Assembly: GCA_902787555.1 (NCBI GenBank)
Contig: CADAGO010000008.1
Location: 1-64,000 of the forward strand
DNA length: 64,000 nt
Direction: 5' to 3'
Source of the DNA: an uncultured Bacteroidales bacterium
GTDB lineage: Bacteria; Bacteroidota; Bacteroidia; Bacteroidales; Bacteroidaceae
Every line of letters begins with the position of its first letter. Positions within the stretch are counted from its first letter, which is position 1. The notes under the pieces were generated by a model that was not told where the DNA came from, made no database searches, and saw only the letters and a list, made by a program, of their open reading frames with translations. A program made the position numbers and the translations under genes. This document shows, piece by piece, positions 1-6,773 of the stretch.

Positions 1-281
1 ACTACTACGAAAAGACCGTCTTTGCCGGCAGCGGCAGTGGCAGTTCGAATGGCGGCGGAGGTGGCAGTAGCGATGACCAAGGCGGCTCAGGCAGCGGCGA
101 CGACAGTGGCGATGACGACGGTCCATCAAGCGGCGAAGGCGATACCTCGGGCGGTGATGACGGCCCATCGGGTGGCAGCGGCGATACAAGCGGCGACGAC
201 GGCCCATCAAGTGGAGATGGTGATTCGAGTGGCGGCACAACTCCTCCACCTGGAGGCGGCGGTGTTGTGGACCAGAATTAA
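1..281 (+). CDS. C-terminal end of a Gly/Ser/Asp-rich protein (5' part outside window)
   Basis: The open frame that starts at base 3 runs to a TAA at 279-281 and gives the last 92 residues of a protein whose start lies outside the window. After YYEKTVFAG the rest is low complexity: runs of Gly and Ser, then three imperfect copies of DDGPSSG separated by GD(T/S)SGG, ending in a Pro/Gly stretch and VVDQN. The other two frames give Arg- or Ala-rich nonsense, so frame 3 is the plausible one. Such acidic Gly/Ser tails occur on several Bacteroidota proteins, but no domain is left to identify it. A hairpin at 346-370 probably ends its transcript. Confidence 0.6.
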   Translation, partial: YYEKTVFAGSGSGSSNGGGGGSSDDQGGSGSGDDSGDDDGPSSGEGDTSGGDDGPSGGSGDTSGDDGPSSGDGDSSGGTTPPPGGGGVVDQN

Positions 282-283
282 CG

Positions 284-329
284 GACCCACCCCCTGTACC
301 CCTCCCTGCGAGGGAGGGGAGTGGTTACT
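284..329. repeat. Palindromic element, intergenic copy
   Basis: The core CCCTCCCTGCGAGGGAGGGG (300-319) can fold into a 9-bp stem (299-307 with 311-319). It is flanked by GACCCACCCC on the left and GTGGTTACT on the right. The same core and near-identical flanks recur at 1138-1178 inside a coding gene, so this is a mobile or dispersed short element rather than a chance palindrome. It lacks the T-run expected of a terminator. Confidence 0.75.
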
Positions 330-345
330 TGGCAGGTCAAAACAG

Positions 346-370
346 ATAGCTCCCCGACACGAGGAGCTAT
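346..370 (+). terminator. Intrinsic terminator of the Gly/Ser-rich protein gene
   Basis: ATAGCTCC (346-353) pairs perfectly with GGAGCTAT (363-370) around a 9-base loop and is followed by TATTATTG. It lies 65 bases after the stop codon and about 100 bases before the next start. Confidence 0.6.
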
Positions 371-473
371 TATTGTATGCATCAGCAAACGATTCTTTTT
401 TTGCAAATAATGAAAAAAATCGTGATGGATGCGGGATATTTCCGGGAAGTTGTCGTATAACAAGTGAAAACGA

Positions 474-1040
474 ATGAAAAGCGGACCGATAGTGAAGATA
501 GACGAACAGATAGTGGATGCCGTGGTGAGTGGCCGGCGCAAGGGTCAGGACCTGATGGTCGGTCAATACGGGCAGGAGGTCTTTGGCATGGTGGTGAGGC
601 TGGTGGGCGACGTGATGGATGCCGAGGAACTGACACAGGACACGTTCCTCCGTGCTTTCCGCAGCATCGGCAGCTACGACCCTCGGCGGGCATCGCTCGG
701 CACATGGCTCTGTCGCATCGCCTACCGCCTGACGCTCGACTTCATGAAGCGCCGCCGTCCGCTGACTATCTCGATTGAGGAAACGGAGGTGTGGCAGACG
801 GACATCAGCGATGAGCAGCTGGAGGCGGAACTGTCGACTGGCAACGAGGAGCGCATCGGCCGACTGGAGGAACTGATTGACGAACTGCCGCCCGACGAAC
901 GGATGCTGCTCACGCTCCACTACTTCGAGAACCGTCCGCTCGACGAATGCTCGTTCATCATGGATGCAACGCCTCACGCATTGGCCAACCGCCTCTATCG
1001 AATACGAAAGAAACTCTATAATCAACTTCAGAAGATATGA
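474..1040 (+). CDS. ECF-type RNA polymerase sigma factor
   Basis: This 188-residue protein has the two-domain layout of sigma-70 group 4 factors. Region 2 (about residues 25-95) carries the typical DAEELTQDTFLRAF and GTWLCRIAYRLTLDFMKRRR stretches, which bind core polymerase and the -10 element. Region 4 (about 125-185) has the LPPDERMLLTLHYFE motif and a helix-turn-helix for the -35 element. The ATG at 474 puts region 2 at the usual distance from the N-terminus. It overlaps the next gene by four bases, so translation is coupled to the anti-sigma-like protein that presumably controls it. The signal and regulon are not visible here. Confidence 0.93.
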   Translation: MKSGPIVKIDEQIVDAVVSGRRKGQDLMVGQYGQEVFGMVVRLVGDVMDAEELTQDTFLRAFRSIGSYDPRRASLGTWLCRIAYRLTLDFMKRRRPLTISIEETEVWQTDISDEQLEAELSTGNEERIGRLEELIDELPPDERMLLTLHYFENRPLDECSFIMDATPHALANRLYRIRKKLYNQLQKI

Positions 1041-1702
1041 CAAAATATAAAGATACTGACTTGCACGAAGCCCTGCGACGTCGTTATGCCAACACGCCGC
1101 AGATGCCGACGGACTTCACGGAGCGAATGATGGAGAAGACCCACCCCTCACCCTCCCTGCGAGGGAGGGGGCGGTCACTAACCAATGTGCACCAGCATCG
1201 TAAGTATCAGATAGCTGCTGCTGCCTGCCTGTTGATAGTCGTTGGCATAGGGTTGCACTATGAACTCGACGAGGCTTCACGGTCGATTGTCCAACCGAGT
1301 GCACACAGTCAGTCAACCGAGCGCACCCAACCTGTCAATCGGGTGCAGCCAACTGAGCAACTGAGTGCAGCCAATCATTCAATCGAGTGCAGCAAACCGA
1401 ACAATCGGGTGCAGCCAGTCATCCAATCGGGTACAGCCAACCGAAAAGCCAAGCGGACACGCTCGACCGTGAATCCCGATACGCTCGGCAACGAAATCTG
1501 GCACAATCCTGAGAACGTGGAACGTGCCATCCGCATCCTTGCCGACTGCAAAGCCACCATTCAGCGCGAGGAACAGGAGATGCGCAACATGGTGATTAAG
1601 GCAACCTTCCATGCCACGCCCCAACCTGCCAATGCCGTACTCGTGACCAACGAGGTGGGTGACTATGAAGTTATCGAAACCAAAAGAATCGTAGAAATAT
1701 AG
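1037..1702 (+). CDS. Anti-sigma-like single-pass membrane protein carrying two inserted repeats
   Basis: The 221-residue product follows the sigma gene with an ATGA overlap. It has a cytoplasmic N-terminus (LHEALRRRYANTPQMPTDF), a membrane segment at about residues 58-74 (AAAACLLIVVGIGLHY) and a periplasmic C-terminus, the usual layout of Bacteroidota anti-sigma factors, although no zinc-binding motif is present. Two things are odd. Residues 35-47 (HPSPSLRGRGRSL) are encoded by the palindromic element also found at 284-329. Residues 86-137 are encoded by seven exact-length 22-bp tandem repeats, read in all three frames in turn. Both lie where insertions would be tolerated: beside the membrane segment and in the periplasmic linker. 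The C-terminal part (VERAIRILADCKATIQREEQEM) is probably the folded periplasmic piece. Confidence 0.75.
   Translation: MTKYKDTDLHEALRRRYANTPQMPTDFTERMMEKTHPSPSLRGRGRSLTNVHQHRKYQIAAAACLLIVVGIGLHYELDEASRSIVQPSAHSQSTERTQPVNRVQPTEQLSAANHSIECSKPNNRVQPVIQSGTANRKAKRTRSTVNPDTLGNEIWHNPENVERAIRILADCKATIQREEQEMRNMVIKATFHATPQPANAVLVTNEVGDYEVIETKRIVEI
1138..1178. repeat. Palindromic element inserted in frame in the anti-sigma gene
   Basis: The 20-base core at 1151-1170 is identical to that at 300-319, with GACCCACCCC on the left and GCGGTCACT on the right against GTGGTTACT in the intergenic copy. It keeps the reading frame open and adds about 13-15 residues just before the membrane helix. Confidence 0.8.
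1293..1446 (+). repeat. Seven tandem 22-bp repeats inside the anti-sigma gene
   Basis: Units start at 1293, 1315, 1337, 1359, 1381, 1403 and 1425, each exactly 22 bases, with the common pattern AAYYGRGTGCAGCC followed by a variable eight bases. Because 22 is not a multiple of three, the frame rotates at each unit and the peptide repeats only every 22 residues (NRVQP recurs at that interval). No unit creates a stop codon in any of the three frames. Confidence 0.9.
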
Positions 1703-1703
1703 T

Positions 1704-1750
1704 TTATAATGTAAAATGTAAAATGTAAAATGTTAAATGTAAAATGTAGG
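1704..1750. repeat. AT-rich AAAATGT short tandem repeat
   Basis: About five imperfect copies of a 7-8 base unit (AAAATGT / TAAAATG) fill the gap between the anti-sigma-like gene and the next start codon. A related AT-rich stretch lies at 62591-62719 between nfeD and the flotillin gene. Confidence 0.6.
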
Positions 1751-2824
1751 ATGAAAACAAGAAGCTTTATCATTGCAGCCATCGCCATGATGGCAATTGT
1801 GCCGACCGCCTCAGCACAGCAGGAAATCAAGGAGGCGTTCGCTGATGTACTAATCACCGACGGCGTGACCGTCGTTGGAGAGCATAAGACTGCGAAAGAA
1901 GACGCTAACAGCATCGCCATTGAGAGCAACGTCACCACCATCAAGGTGAAGGGGCGAAACAATCAATCTTCCGTGTTCAACATGCTGAAGAATGCATTCA
2001 AAAAAGAAAGCAGCAATACCTCGATGTTCGAGGAAGAGACTGGCAACGAGACCAACGAAATCGACTCAGCCCTTGTTCACGACCTCGGCCTGCGTCGCCA
2101 GTGGAGCATCTGGAGAGATGGATCCGACGCGGTTCTCATCGGTAGCATGAAGAACAGCAGCTATTATATTGCCAACTTCAACGATAAGAAGAACGATGGC
2201 TATCGCACCTGCTATGCCGCCGAGTGGAGCAATGCCGATAATCCCGAGGTCTACACTGCCAAGCTCGTCTATGTCTATGGACAGCAACCCAAGACCGCAC
2301 ATGGCATTGCATCAGTCGAGCCTATAAACATTATGGGCTCGGCATCGTTGAGAGACAGACTGGATGACCTCAAGGACCGATTGAAAGGACTGAACCAAAT
2401 GCCTGACGGTGACTTTACAAGCTCTTTGGACAGTCTCTTTAATCGCTCTTTGAAGAATGTAGCGATAGGATCTTTCAGATTAGATAGTCCCACGGACATT
2501 CCTTTCGATGGTAATATGGATTCGTGGATGGCCTTGGTGATGCAACGCGGAGTCAGCAACCTGAGCAATGCCGACTGGCACCGCTTCTTCGGACTCCTCA
2601 CCCAGCAGATGATGGACAAAGGCAACAAGGAATCGAAGGAGGACCTGATAGTGTCAGCAGGACTCATCCTCGACCTTTGCAAGAACGCTCCATTGGACGA
2701 CGACGAGCGCAAAGTAGCCGCCAACCGCCTGCTTCAAGTATCCGAATACTTCGATGACGACAAGAATCAGTATGTCTTCGATATGATTGAACTGGCAAGG
2801 AAGAACGTAGAAAAGAAAAAATAA
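1751..2824 (+). CDS. Exported protein of unknown function, third gene of the ECF operon
   Basis: The ATG at 1751 is chosen because it begins a clean signal peptide (MKTRSFIIAAIAMMAIVPTASA, cleavage near AQQ). An in-frame ATG at 1730 lies inside the AT repeat. The mature protein of about 335 residues has a beta-rich front part (about residues 25-200) and an acidic, helical back part (about 210-357) ending in Lys residues. I recognise no family. Its place directly after a sigma and an anti-sigma-like gene suggests a periplasmic target or sensor of that sigma factor, which is inference from order only. The terminator at 2867-2897 closes the unit. Confidence 0.75.
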   Translation: MKTRSFIIAAIAMMAIVPTASAQQEIKEAFADVLITDGVTVVGEHKTAKEDANSIAIESNVTTIKVKGRNNQSSVFNMLKNAFKKESSNTSMFEEETGNETNEIDSALVHDLGLRRQWSIWRDGSDAVLIGSMKNSSYYIANFNDKKNDGYRTCYAAEWSNADNPEVYTAKLVYVYGQQPKTAHGIASVEPINIMGSASLRDRLDDLKDRLKGLNQMPDGDFTSSLDSLFNRSLKNVAIGSFRLDSPTDIPFDGNMDSWMALVMQRGVSNLSNADWHRFFGLLTQQMMDKGNKESKEDLIVSAGLILDLCKNAPLDDDERKVAANRLLQVSEYFDDDKNQYVFDMIELARKNVEKKK

Positions 2825-2866
2825 GTAGAAGTAAATAATTTTTTTTCAGAATTTACAGGCGCCAAA

Positions 2867-2897
2867 GCCCCGCTACGTCGTGATGACGTGGCGGGGC
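2867..2897 (+). terminator. Intrinsic terminator of the ECF operon
   Basis: GCCCCGCTACGTC (2867-2879) pairs with GACGTGGCGGGGC (2885-2897) over 13 bp, one a T-G pair, around the loop GTGAT, followed by CTTTAT. The inner stem and loop ACGTCGTGATGACGTG are shared with the terminator at 4787-4819. Confidence 0.85.
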
Positions 2898-2922
2898 CTT
2901 TATGCTTATCGGCGGAGCATGA

Positions 2923-2969
2923 GACTTTGCAAACAGTTTGCGGTGCTAATGCAAACAAAATGCAAAGTC
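2923..2969. promoter_or_regulatory. Inverted-repeat operator in front of the HTH regulator gene
   Basis: GACTTTGCA (2923-2931) is complementary to TGCAAAGTC (2961-2969), and the inner GTTTGC (2936-2941) to GCAAAC (2951-2956). The right arm ATGCAAACAAAATGCAAAGT (2949-2968) is identical over 20 bases to the arm at 4079-4098. It ends six bases before the -33 element, a usual place for an activator site. Confidence 0.7.
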
Positions 2970-2974
2970 GGATG

Positions 2975-3006
2975 TTTGGCGGGGTGAGGGAAATTGTGTA
3001 TCTTTG
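2975..3006 (+). promoter_or_regulatory. Promoter of the HTH regulator gene
   Basis: TTTG at 2975-2978, 20 bases, then TATCTTTG at 2999-3006, matching the Bacteroidota housekeeping consensus. The spacing is identical to that of the promoter at 4105-4136. Confidence 0.8.
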
Positions 3007-3026
3007 CAGGCAAATTAAAAAATCGA

Positions 3027-4052
3027 ATGGCTATGACGAAGAAATGGTTGATAGTTTTGGCAACGCTGCTGTCCGTGGGATGCGGACAGGAGGAACGCGA
3101 GTATGTGATGCAGGGGGTGTGGACGTTGCAGTTCAGGGAATACCCGGGTGGCATGCGGTCGGACATCACGTCGGACGACGAGGGGGCGCATGGACTTATC
3201 TATGACGGCGACAGCACGTTGTACGTGTGCCGACTGATACGGACACCTTCGGGGTTGGTCATGACGCCGATGGAACGGGGGAATGTGACGGTGGTGAACA
3301 AGGGCGGCGGCGAGTTCCTGTATCTGGAGGAAAGCAATCCGCGTCCGCTGACGATGATCGACGACACGACGATAACCATTCAGCGCAATGGGGTGAAGTA
3401 CGGCTACCATCGGGCAGAGGACATCTGGCGGGAATGGGGCGATGACATGCGCGACATCGTGGCAGGCGATACGGCGACGGTGGACAAAGAGCCTACGAAC
3501 TATGTGTTTTCTGCCAAGGAACGGGAGCAGGCGAGCACCATCAACTGGCTGGCGTTCATCCTTGTGGCTGCAGGGCTGGGCATCGTTGTCGTCGTGAACC
3601 TGCTGATCAATACGAACAGAAGCCGCCGGAGGTTGCTGGCTCAGTTGCAGCAGATTCGCGAGGAGCATGAGGAACGTCCGCAGACAGTGAAGATGGCGAT
3701 GCGGAATGTGGAGGAGGAGTTCTTTGCTTCGGACGAGTACATCGGGCTGCATCAGCGCATCACCTGTGGGGAACGGCTGACGAACGAGGACTGGACGGAG
3801 ATGGAGGAACGGCTGAAGCGGGTGTATCCAGGTTTCACCAGCCGACTGAGGAACCTGTATCCGATGTCGGAACTGGAGTATCAGGTGTGCCTACTGATAA
3901 AACTGCGCATCTCGCCGACGGAGATGGCGGATGTGCTGTCGCGCGATGGAAGCACCATCAGCACCGTGCGCAGCCGCCTCTACAAGAAGGTGTTCGGCAG
4001 CAAAGGCGGGGCACGCGACTGGGACGAATTCGTGCTGAGCATCGGAGCGTGA
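3027..4052 (+). CDS. Membrane-anchored HTH transcription regulator
   Basis: The ATG at 3027 (or 3033) begins a signal sequence with a possible lipoprotein cysteine (LLSVGC); the upstream part of the frame overlaps the promoter and is not used. The 341-residue protein has an extracytoplasmic domain (about 25-165), one membrane helix (about 173-195, FILVAAGLGIVVVVNLL), a basic and helical linker, and a C-terminal DNA-binding domain (about 260-341) with YQVCLLIKLRISPTEMADVL and STISTVRSRLYKKVFG. The last 75 residues clearly resemble the C-terminus of the regulator at 20159-21607. It probably senses an envelope signal and regulates DNA from the membrane. Near-identical inverted repeats before its own promoter and before the next gene suggest these as targets. 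Confidence 0.8.
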   Translation: MAMTKKWLIVLATLLSVGCGQEEREYVMQGVWTLQFREYPGGMRSDITSDDEGAHGLIYDGDSTLYVCRLIRTPSGLVMTPMERGNVTVVNKGGGEFLYLEESNPRPLTMIDDTTITIQRNGVKYGYHRAEDIWREWGDDMRDIVAGDTATVDKEPTNYVFSAKEREQASTINWLAFILVAAGLGIVVVVNLLINTNRSRRRLLAQLQQIREEHEERPQTVKMAMRNVEEEFFASDEYIGLHQRITCGERLTNEDWTEMEERLKRVYPGFTSRLRNLYPMSELEYQVCLLIKLRISPTEMADVLSRDGSTISTVRSRLYKKVFGSKGGARDWDEFVLSIGA

Positions 4053-4053
4053 A

Positions 4054-4098
4054 ACTTTGCATTTTGTTTGCATCGAAAATGCAAACAAAATGCAAAGT
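4054..4098. promoter_or_regulatory. Perfect 20-bp inverted-repeat operator
   Basis: ACTTTGCATTTTGTTTGCAT (4054-4073) and ATGCAAACAAAATGCAAAGT (4079-4098) are exact reverse complements around CGAAA. The repeat begins two bases after the regulator's stop codon and ends six bases before the -33 element of the next gene. No T-run follows, so an operator fits better than a terminator, though a hairpin in the regulator transcript is also possible. Confidence 0.8.
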
Positions 4099-4104
4099 AA
4101 AATG

Positions 4105-4136
4105 TTTGGTGGCTCAGGAAAAAGGCCGTACCTTTG
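4105..4136 (+). promoter_or_regulatory. Promoter of the small DUF4488-like gene
   Basis: TTTG at 4105-4108, 20 bases, TACCTTTG at 4129-4136. The predicted transcript would have a leader of about 50 bases before the ATG at 4193. Confidence 0.8.
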
Positions 4137-4192
4137 CAGCGGTTTTATTAATTATTGATTTTCTAACCCTTAACAAAAAAAACTGTAAACTT

Positions 4193-4681
4193 ATGAAGAA
4201 AGGAATGTTCATGATGGCAGTGGTACTCATGAGTGCCCTCCATGTAAATGCCCAAACGAAAGTGGACGACAAGGAAATCGTAGGCGTGTGGATGATGGAG
4301 TCCATGCAATTCGAAGGCGAAAAGAAAACTATGTGCGGAAAGGAAACTGGCTACACACAGTTTAAGTATTATGGTGCAGATGGCGAGTATGCGTGCGCAG
4401 AGATTGCTCTGTCTAAAGGTAAAGTCGTGGTGATGCCTCACGAATATGGGAAGTACACATTCAAGGATGGTTGGTACAGCGAGATGGGACGCGAGAAGAT
4501 TAAGGATGCAATCATTCTGACCGACAAGAACACATACAAAGGTACTTGGATGAATCGCCACGATATCTGGAAGAAGATTTCCGTCCCGGAAAAGGTCAGG
4601 AAGTACCTCGTTGACTGCTGCAAGACGCAGGAAACGCCATCCGACATCGAGCAGAGCATCAAGCAGACGATGTTTAAATGA
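4193..4681 (+). CDS. Small exported protein, DUF4488-like
   Basis: The start at 4193 gives a signal peptide (MKKGMFMMAVVLMSALHVNA, cleavage before QTKVDD); earlier in-frame codons overlap the promoter and the regulator gene. The mature part of about 140 residues opens with EIVGVWMMESM, continues with alternating strands (YTQFKYYGADGEYACA, EYGKYTFKDGWYSEM) and closes with a Lys-rich helix. The GVW start and lipocalin-like strand pattern resemble the DUF4488 family of Bacteroidales secreted proteins, an assignment from memory of the family. It shares operator and promoter with the regulator just upstream, so the two are probably co-controlled. Confidence 0.7.
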   Translation: MKKGMFMMAVVLMSALHVNAQTKVDDKEIVGVWMMESMQFEGEKKTMCGKETGYTQFKYYGADGEYACAEIALSKGKVVVMPHEYGKYTFKDGWYSEMGREKIKDAIILTDKNTYKGTWMNRHDIWKKISVPEKVRKYLVDCCKTQETPSDIEQSIKQTMFK

Positions 4682-4786
4682 TGATAGTATTGGTTAATAA
4701 TAAATAAGGTTATCTCAAAGATTAAGTATTAACAGATTAGTTATTAGACAAAAGTAATTTTTTGTTCAAAAGACCTATAGGCAATC

Positions 4787-4819
4787 GACCCCGCAACGTC
4801 GTGATGACGTGACGGGGTC
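4787..4819 (+). terminator. Intrinsic terminator after the DUF4488-like gene
   Basis: GACCCCG pairs with CGGGGTC and ACGTC with GACGT around the loop GTGAT, with a two-base internal mismatch; TTTTCTTT follows. It carries the same inner stem and loop as the terminator at 2867-2897. The minus strand has no T-run, so it serves the plus-strand gene. Confidence 0.8.
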
Positions 4820-4828
4820 TTTTCTTTA

Positions 4829-5425
4829 TCATTCTGTGACTTGCAGTCCGTCGACTTTCAGTAGCCGCTCACGGAGTTGGGGCATGAGGCCACGGCGGAT
4901 GCGCAGCGTCATGGTGCAGTCGGTGTCGTAGCCTTGCGAAATGATTTGCGGATTCATATCTTTCACCACCTTCATCACGGCGTTCATCATGGGGAACTCG
5001 AAGGCGAACGTGATGTCGTCGTCGACGGTGCGCTCGACGATGGTTGCTTGCTCGAGGGCTTCGATGGCTGCCTGTCGGTAGGCGACGATGAGGCCTGAGG
5101 TGCCGAGCTTGATGCCGCCGAAGTAGCGGACGACGATGATGAGGATGTTCGTCAGTCCGTAGGAGTTGATTTGCCCGAGGATGGGTTTGCCGGCCGTGCC
5201 CGACGGTTCGCCATTGTCGTTGGCGCGGAATTCGGTGCGCTCGGCTCCGAGCATATAGGCATAGCATGCATGGCGGGCGTCGTAGTACCGTTTCTGATAC
5301 TCGGCGACGTACTGCTTGACTTCGTCGACGGTGGTGACGGGAATGGCAAACGCAAGGAACTTACTTCGTTTTTCGGAGTAAGTTCCTTCTGCGATGAATG
5401 CTATGGTCTTGAAGGAGTCGGGCAT
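4829..5425 (-). CDS. yigZ: YigZ/IMPACT family protein
   Basis: The 198-residue protein has the family layout: an N-terminal UPF0029 domain (about residues 15-125) with SKFLAFAIPV, ARHACYAYMLG, NDNGEPSGTAGKPIL and the hallmark VVRYFGGIKLGTSGL, and a C-terminal ferredoxin-like domain of about 60 residues. IMPACT proteins interact with the translation machinery in eukaryotes; the bacterial role is poorly known. It is the last gene of the serC-serA-DUF1015 group, 36 bases after the preceding stop. Confidence 0.92.
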   Translation of the reverse strand: MPDSFKTIAFIAEGTYSEKRSKFLAFAIPVTTVDEVKQYVAEYQKRYYDARHACYAYMLGAERTEFRANDNGEPSGTAGKPILGQINSYGLTNILIIVVRYFGGIKLGTSGLIVAYRQAAIEALEQATIVERTVDDDITFAFEFPMMNAVMKVVKDMNPQIISQGYDTDCTMTLRIRRGLMPQLRERLLKVDGLQVTE

Positions 5426-5461
5426 AGAAATGCGTTAAGACGTTATGGCTTTATGACGATA

Positions 5462-6727
5462 TTACGACAGTTTGTGAATCACCAGCCCCGAGCGGAGCTT
5501 TGGCTCGAACCATGTGGCCTTGGGTGGCATGATGTTGCCGGAGTCGGCGATGTTCATGATTTGCTGCATGGTGACGGGGTAGAGGGCGAGGGCTGTGCGC
5601 ATCTCGCCGCTGTCGACACGGCGCTTGAGTTCGCCGAGTCCGCGGAGTCCGCCTACGAAGTCGATGCGGTTGTCGCGGCGCAGGTCCTTGATGCCGAGTA
5701 TCTCGTCGAGGATGAGGCGCGATGAGATGCTGACGTCGAGCACGCCGATGGGGTCGGTCTCGTCGTAGGTGCCGGGTTTGGCCTTGAGGCTGTACCATGT
5801 GCCGTCGAGATAGAGTGAGAATTCGTGAGGCTCCTTGGCGCGATACTCGTCACGACCTTTGTTCTCGACGTTGAAGTTCTTGGCGAGTGCCTGTAGGAAC
5901 TGCTCGGAGGTGAGGCCGTTGAGGTCGCGGACGACGCGGTTGTAGTCGAGGATGGTGAGCTGGCTTGCCGGGAAGGCTACTGCCATGAAGTAGTTGTATT
6001 CCTCGTCGCCGCGGTGGTTGGGGTTCTGCTTTGCCTTCTCTGCTCCGACGAGTGCTGCAGCGGCGCTGCGGTGGTGTCCGTCGGCGATGTAGAGTGCTGG
6101 CATCTGTGCGAACGTCTCGGTGATGGCGGCGATGTCGTTGTCGTCGGCCACGCACCAGAACTTGTGTCCGAATCCGTCGATAGGGGCGATGAAGTCGTAC
6201 TCAGGCTCTGTCTTGGCGTACTTGGCGATGATGTCGAGCAGCACTTGGTTGTCGGGATAGGCGAAGAACACTGGCTCGATGTTGGCGTTGTTGACGCGGA
6301 CGTGCTTCATGCGGTCTTCCTCCTTGTCGGCACGTGTCAGTTCGTGCTTCTTTATCTTGCCGCTCACGTAGTCGCCGCTGTAGGCTCCGATGACGATGCC
6401 GTACTGGGTCTTCTCCACGTTGCCGTTGGCGGGCAGGCACGAGGTCTGCGCGTAGATGTAGTACTGTTCCTTCTCGTCCTGCACAAGCCATCCGTTGTCC
6501 TGGAACTTCTGGAACTGACGGGCTGCCTCTTCGTAGACGCGAGGGTCGTACTCGCTGGTTCCCTCGGGGAAATTGATCTCGGGCTTGATGATGTGGTAGA
6601 GCGACTTCTCGTTGTCGCCTGCCTCAACGCGTGCTTCCTCAGAACTGAGCACGTCGTATGGACGACTTTCGACCTCCTCAACGTATTGTTTGGGAGGTCG
6701 AATGCCTTTGAATGGTTTGATTCTCAT
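5462..6727 (-). CDS. DUF1015 family protein
   Basis: The 421-residue protein begins MRIKPFKGIRPP and has the family motif SRPYDVLSSEEAR and, in the middle, LYIADGHHRSAAAALV, which looks like a catalytic or metal-binding site. DUF1015 proteins are found next to serA and serC in many anaerobes, so a role in serine metabolism or in handling a serine-pathway by-product is suspected but unproven. It lies 46 bases downstream of serA, with a terminator hairpin (6746-6770) in between, so its expression is probably lower than that of serA unless it has its own promoter. Confidence 0.88.
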   Translation of the reverse strand: MRIKPFKGIRPPKQYVEEVESRPYDVLSSEEARVEAGDNEKSLYHIIKPEINFPEGTSEYDPRVYEEAARQFQKFQDNGWLVQDEKEQYYIYAQTSCLPANGNVEKTQYGIVIGAYSGDYVSGKIKKHELTRADKEEDRMKHVRVNNANIEPVFFAYPDNQVLLDIIAKYAKTEPEYDFIAPIDGFGHKFWCVADDNDIAAITETFAQMPALYIADGHHRSAAAALVGAEKAKQNPNHRGDEEYNYFMAVAFPASQLTILDYNRVVRDLNGLTSEQFLQALAKNFNVENKGRDEYRAKEPHEFSLYLDGTWYSLKAKPGTYDETDPIGVLDVSISSRLILDEILGIKDLRRDNRIDFVGGLRGLGELKRRVDSGEMRTALALYPVTMQQIMNIADSGNIMPPKATWFEPKLRSGLVIHKLS

Positions 6728-6745
6728 CGTTTATTCATATAAAAA

Positions 6746-6770
6746 GTCAATGGGCAAGGCGCCCATTGAC
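6746..6770 (-). terminator. Terminator between serA and the DUF1015 gene
   Basis: On the minus strand GTCAATGGGC pairs perfectly with GCCCATTGAC over 10 bp around GCCTT, followed by TTTTTATA. It sits four bases after the serA stop codon and about 18 bases before the next start, so it would attenuate read-through. Confidence 0.8.
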
Positions 6771-6773
6771 CTA

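Noticed and set aside
284..329. Reading the CCCTCCCTGCGAGGGAGGGG hairpin as the terminator of the first gene
   Set aside because: There is no T-run after it, it recurs inside a coding gene, and a normal terminator follows at 346-370.
1293..1446. A CRISPR array made of 22-bp units
   Set aside because: The units are directly adjacent with no unique spacers, and the region is coding.
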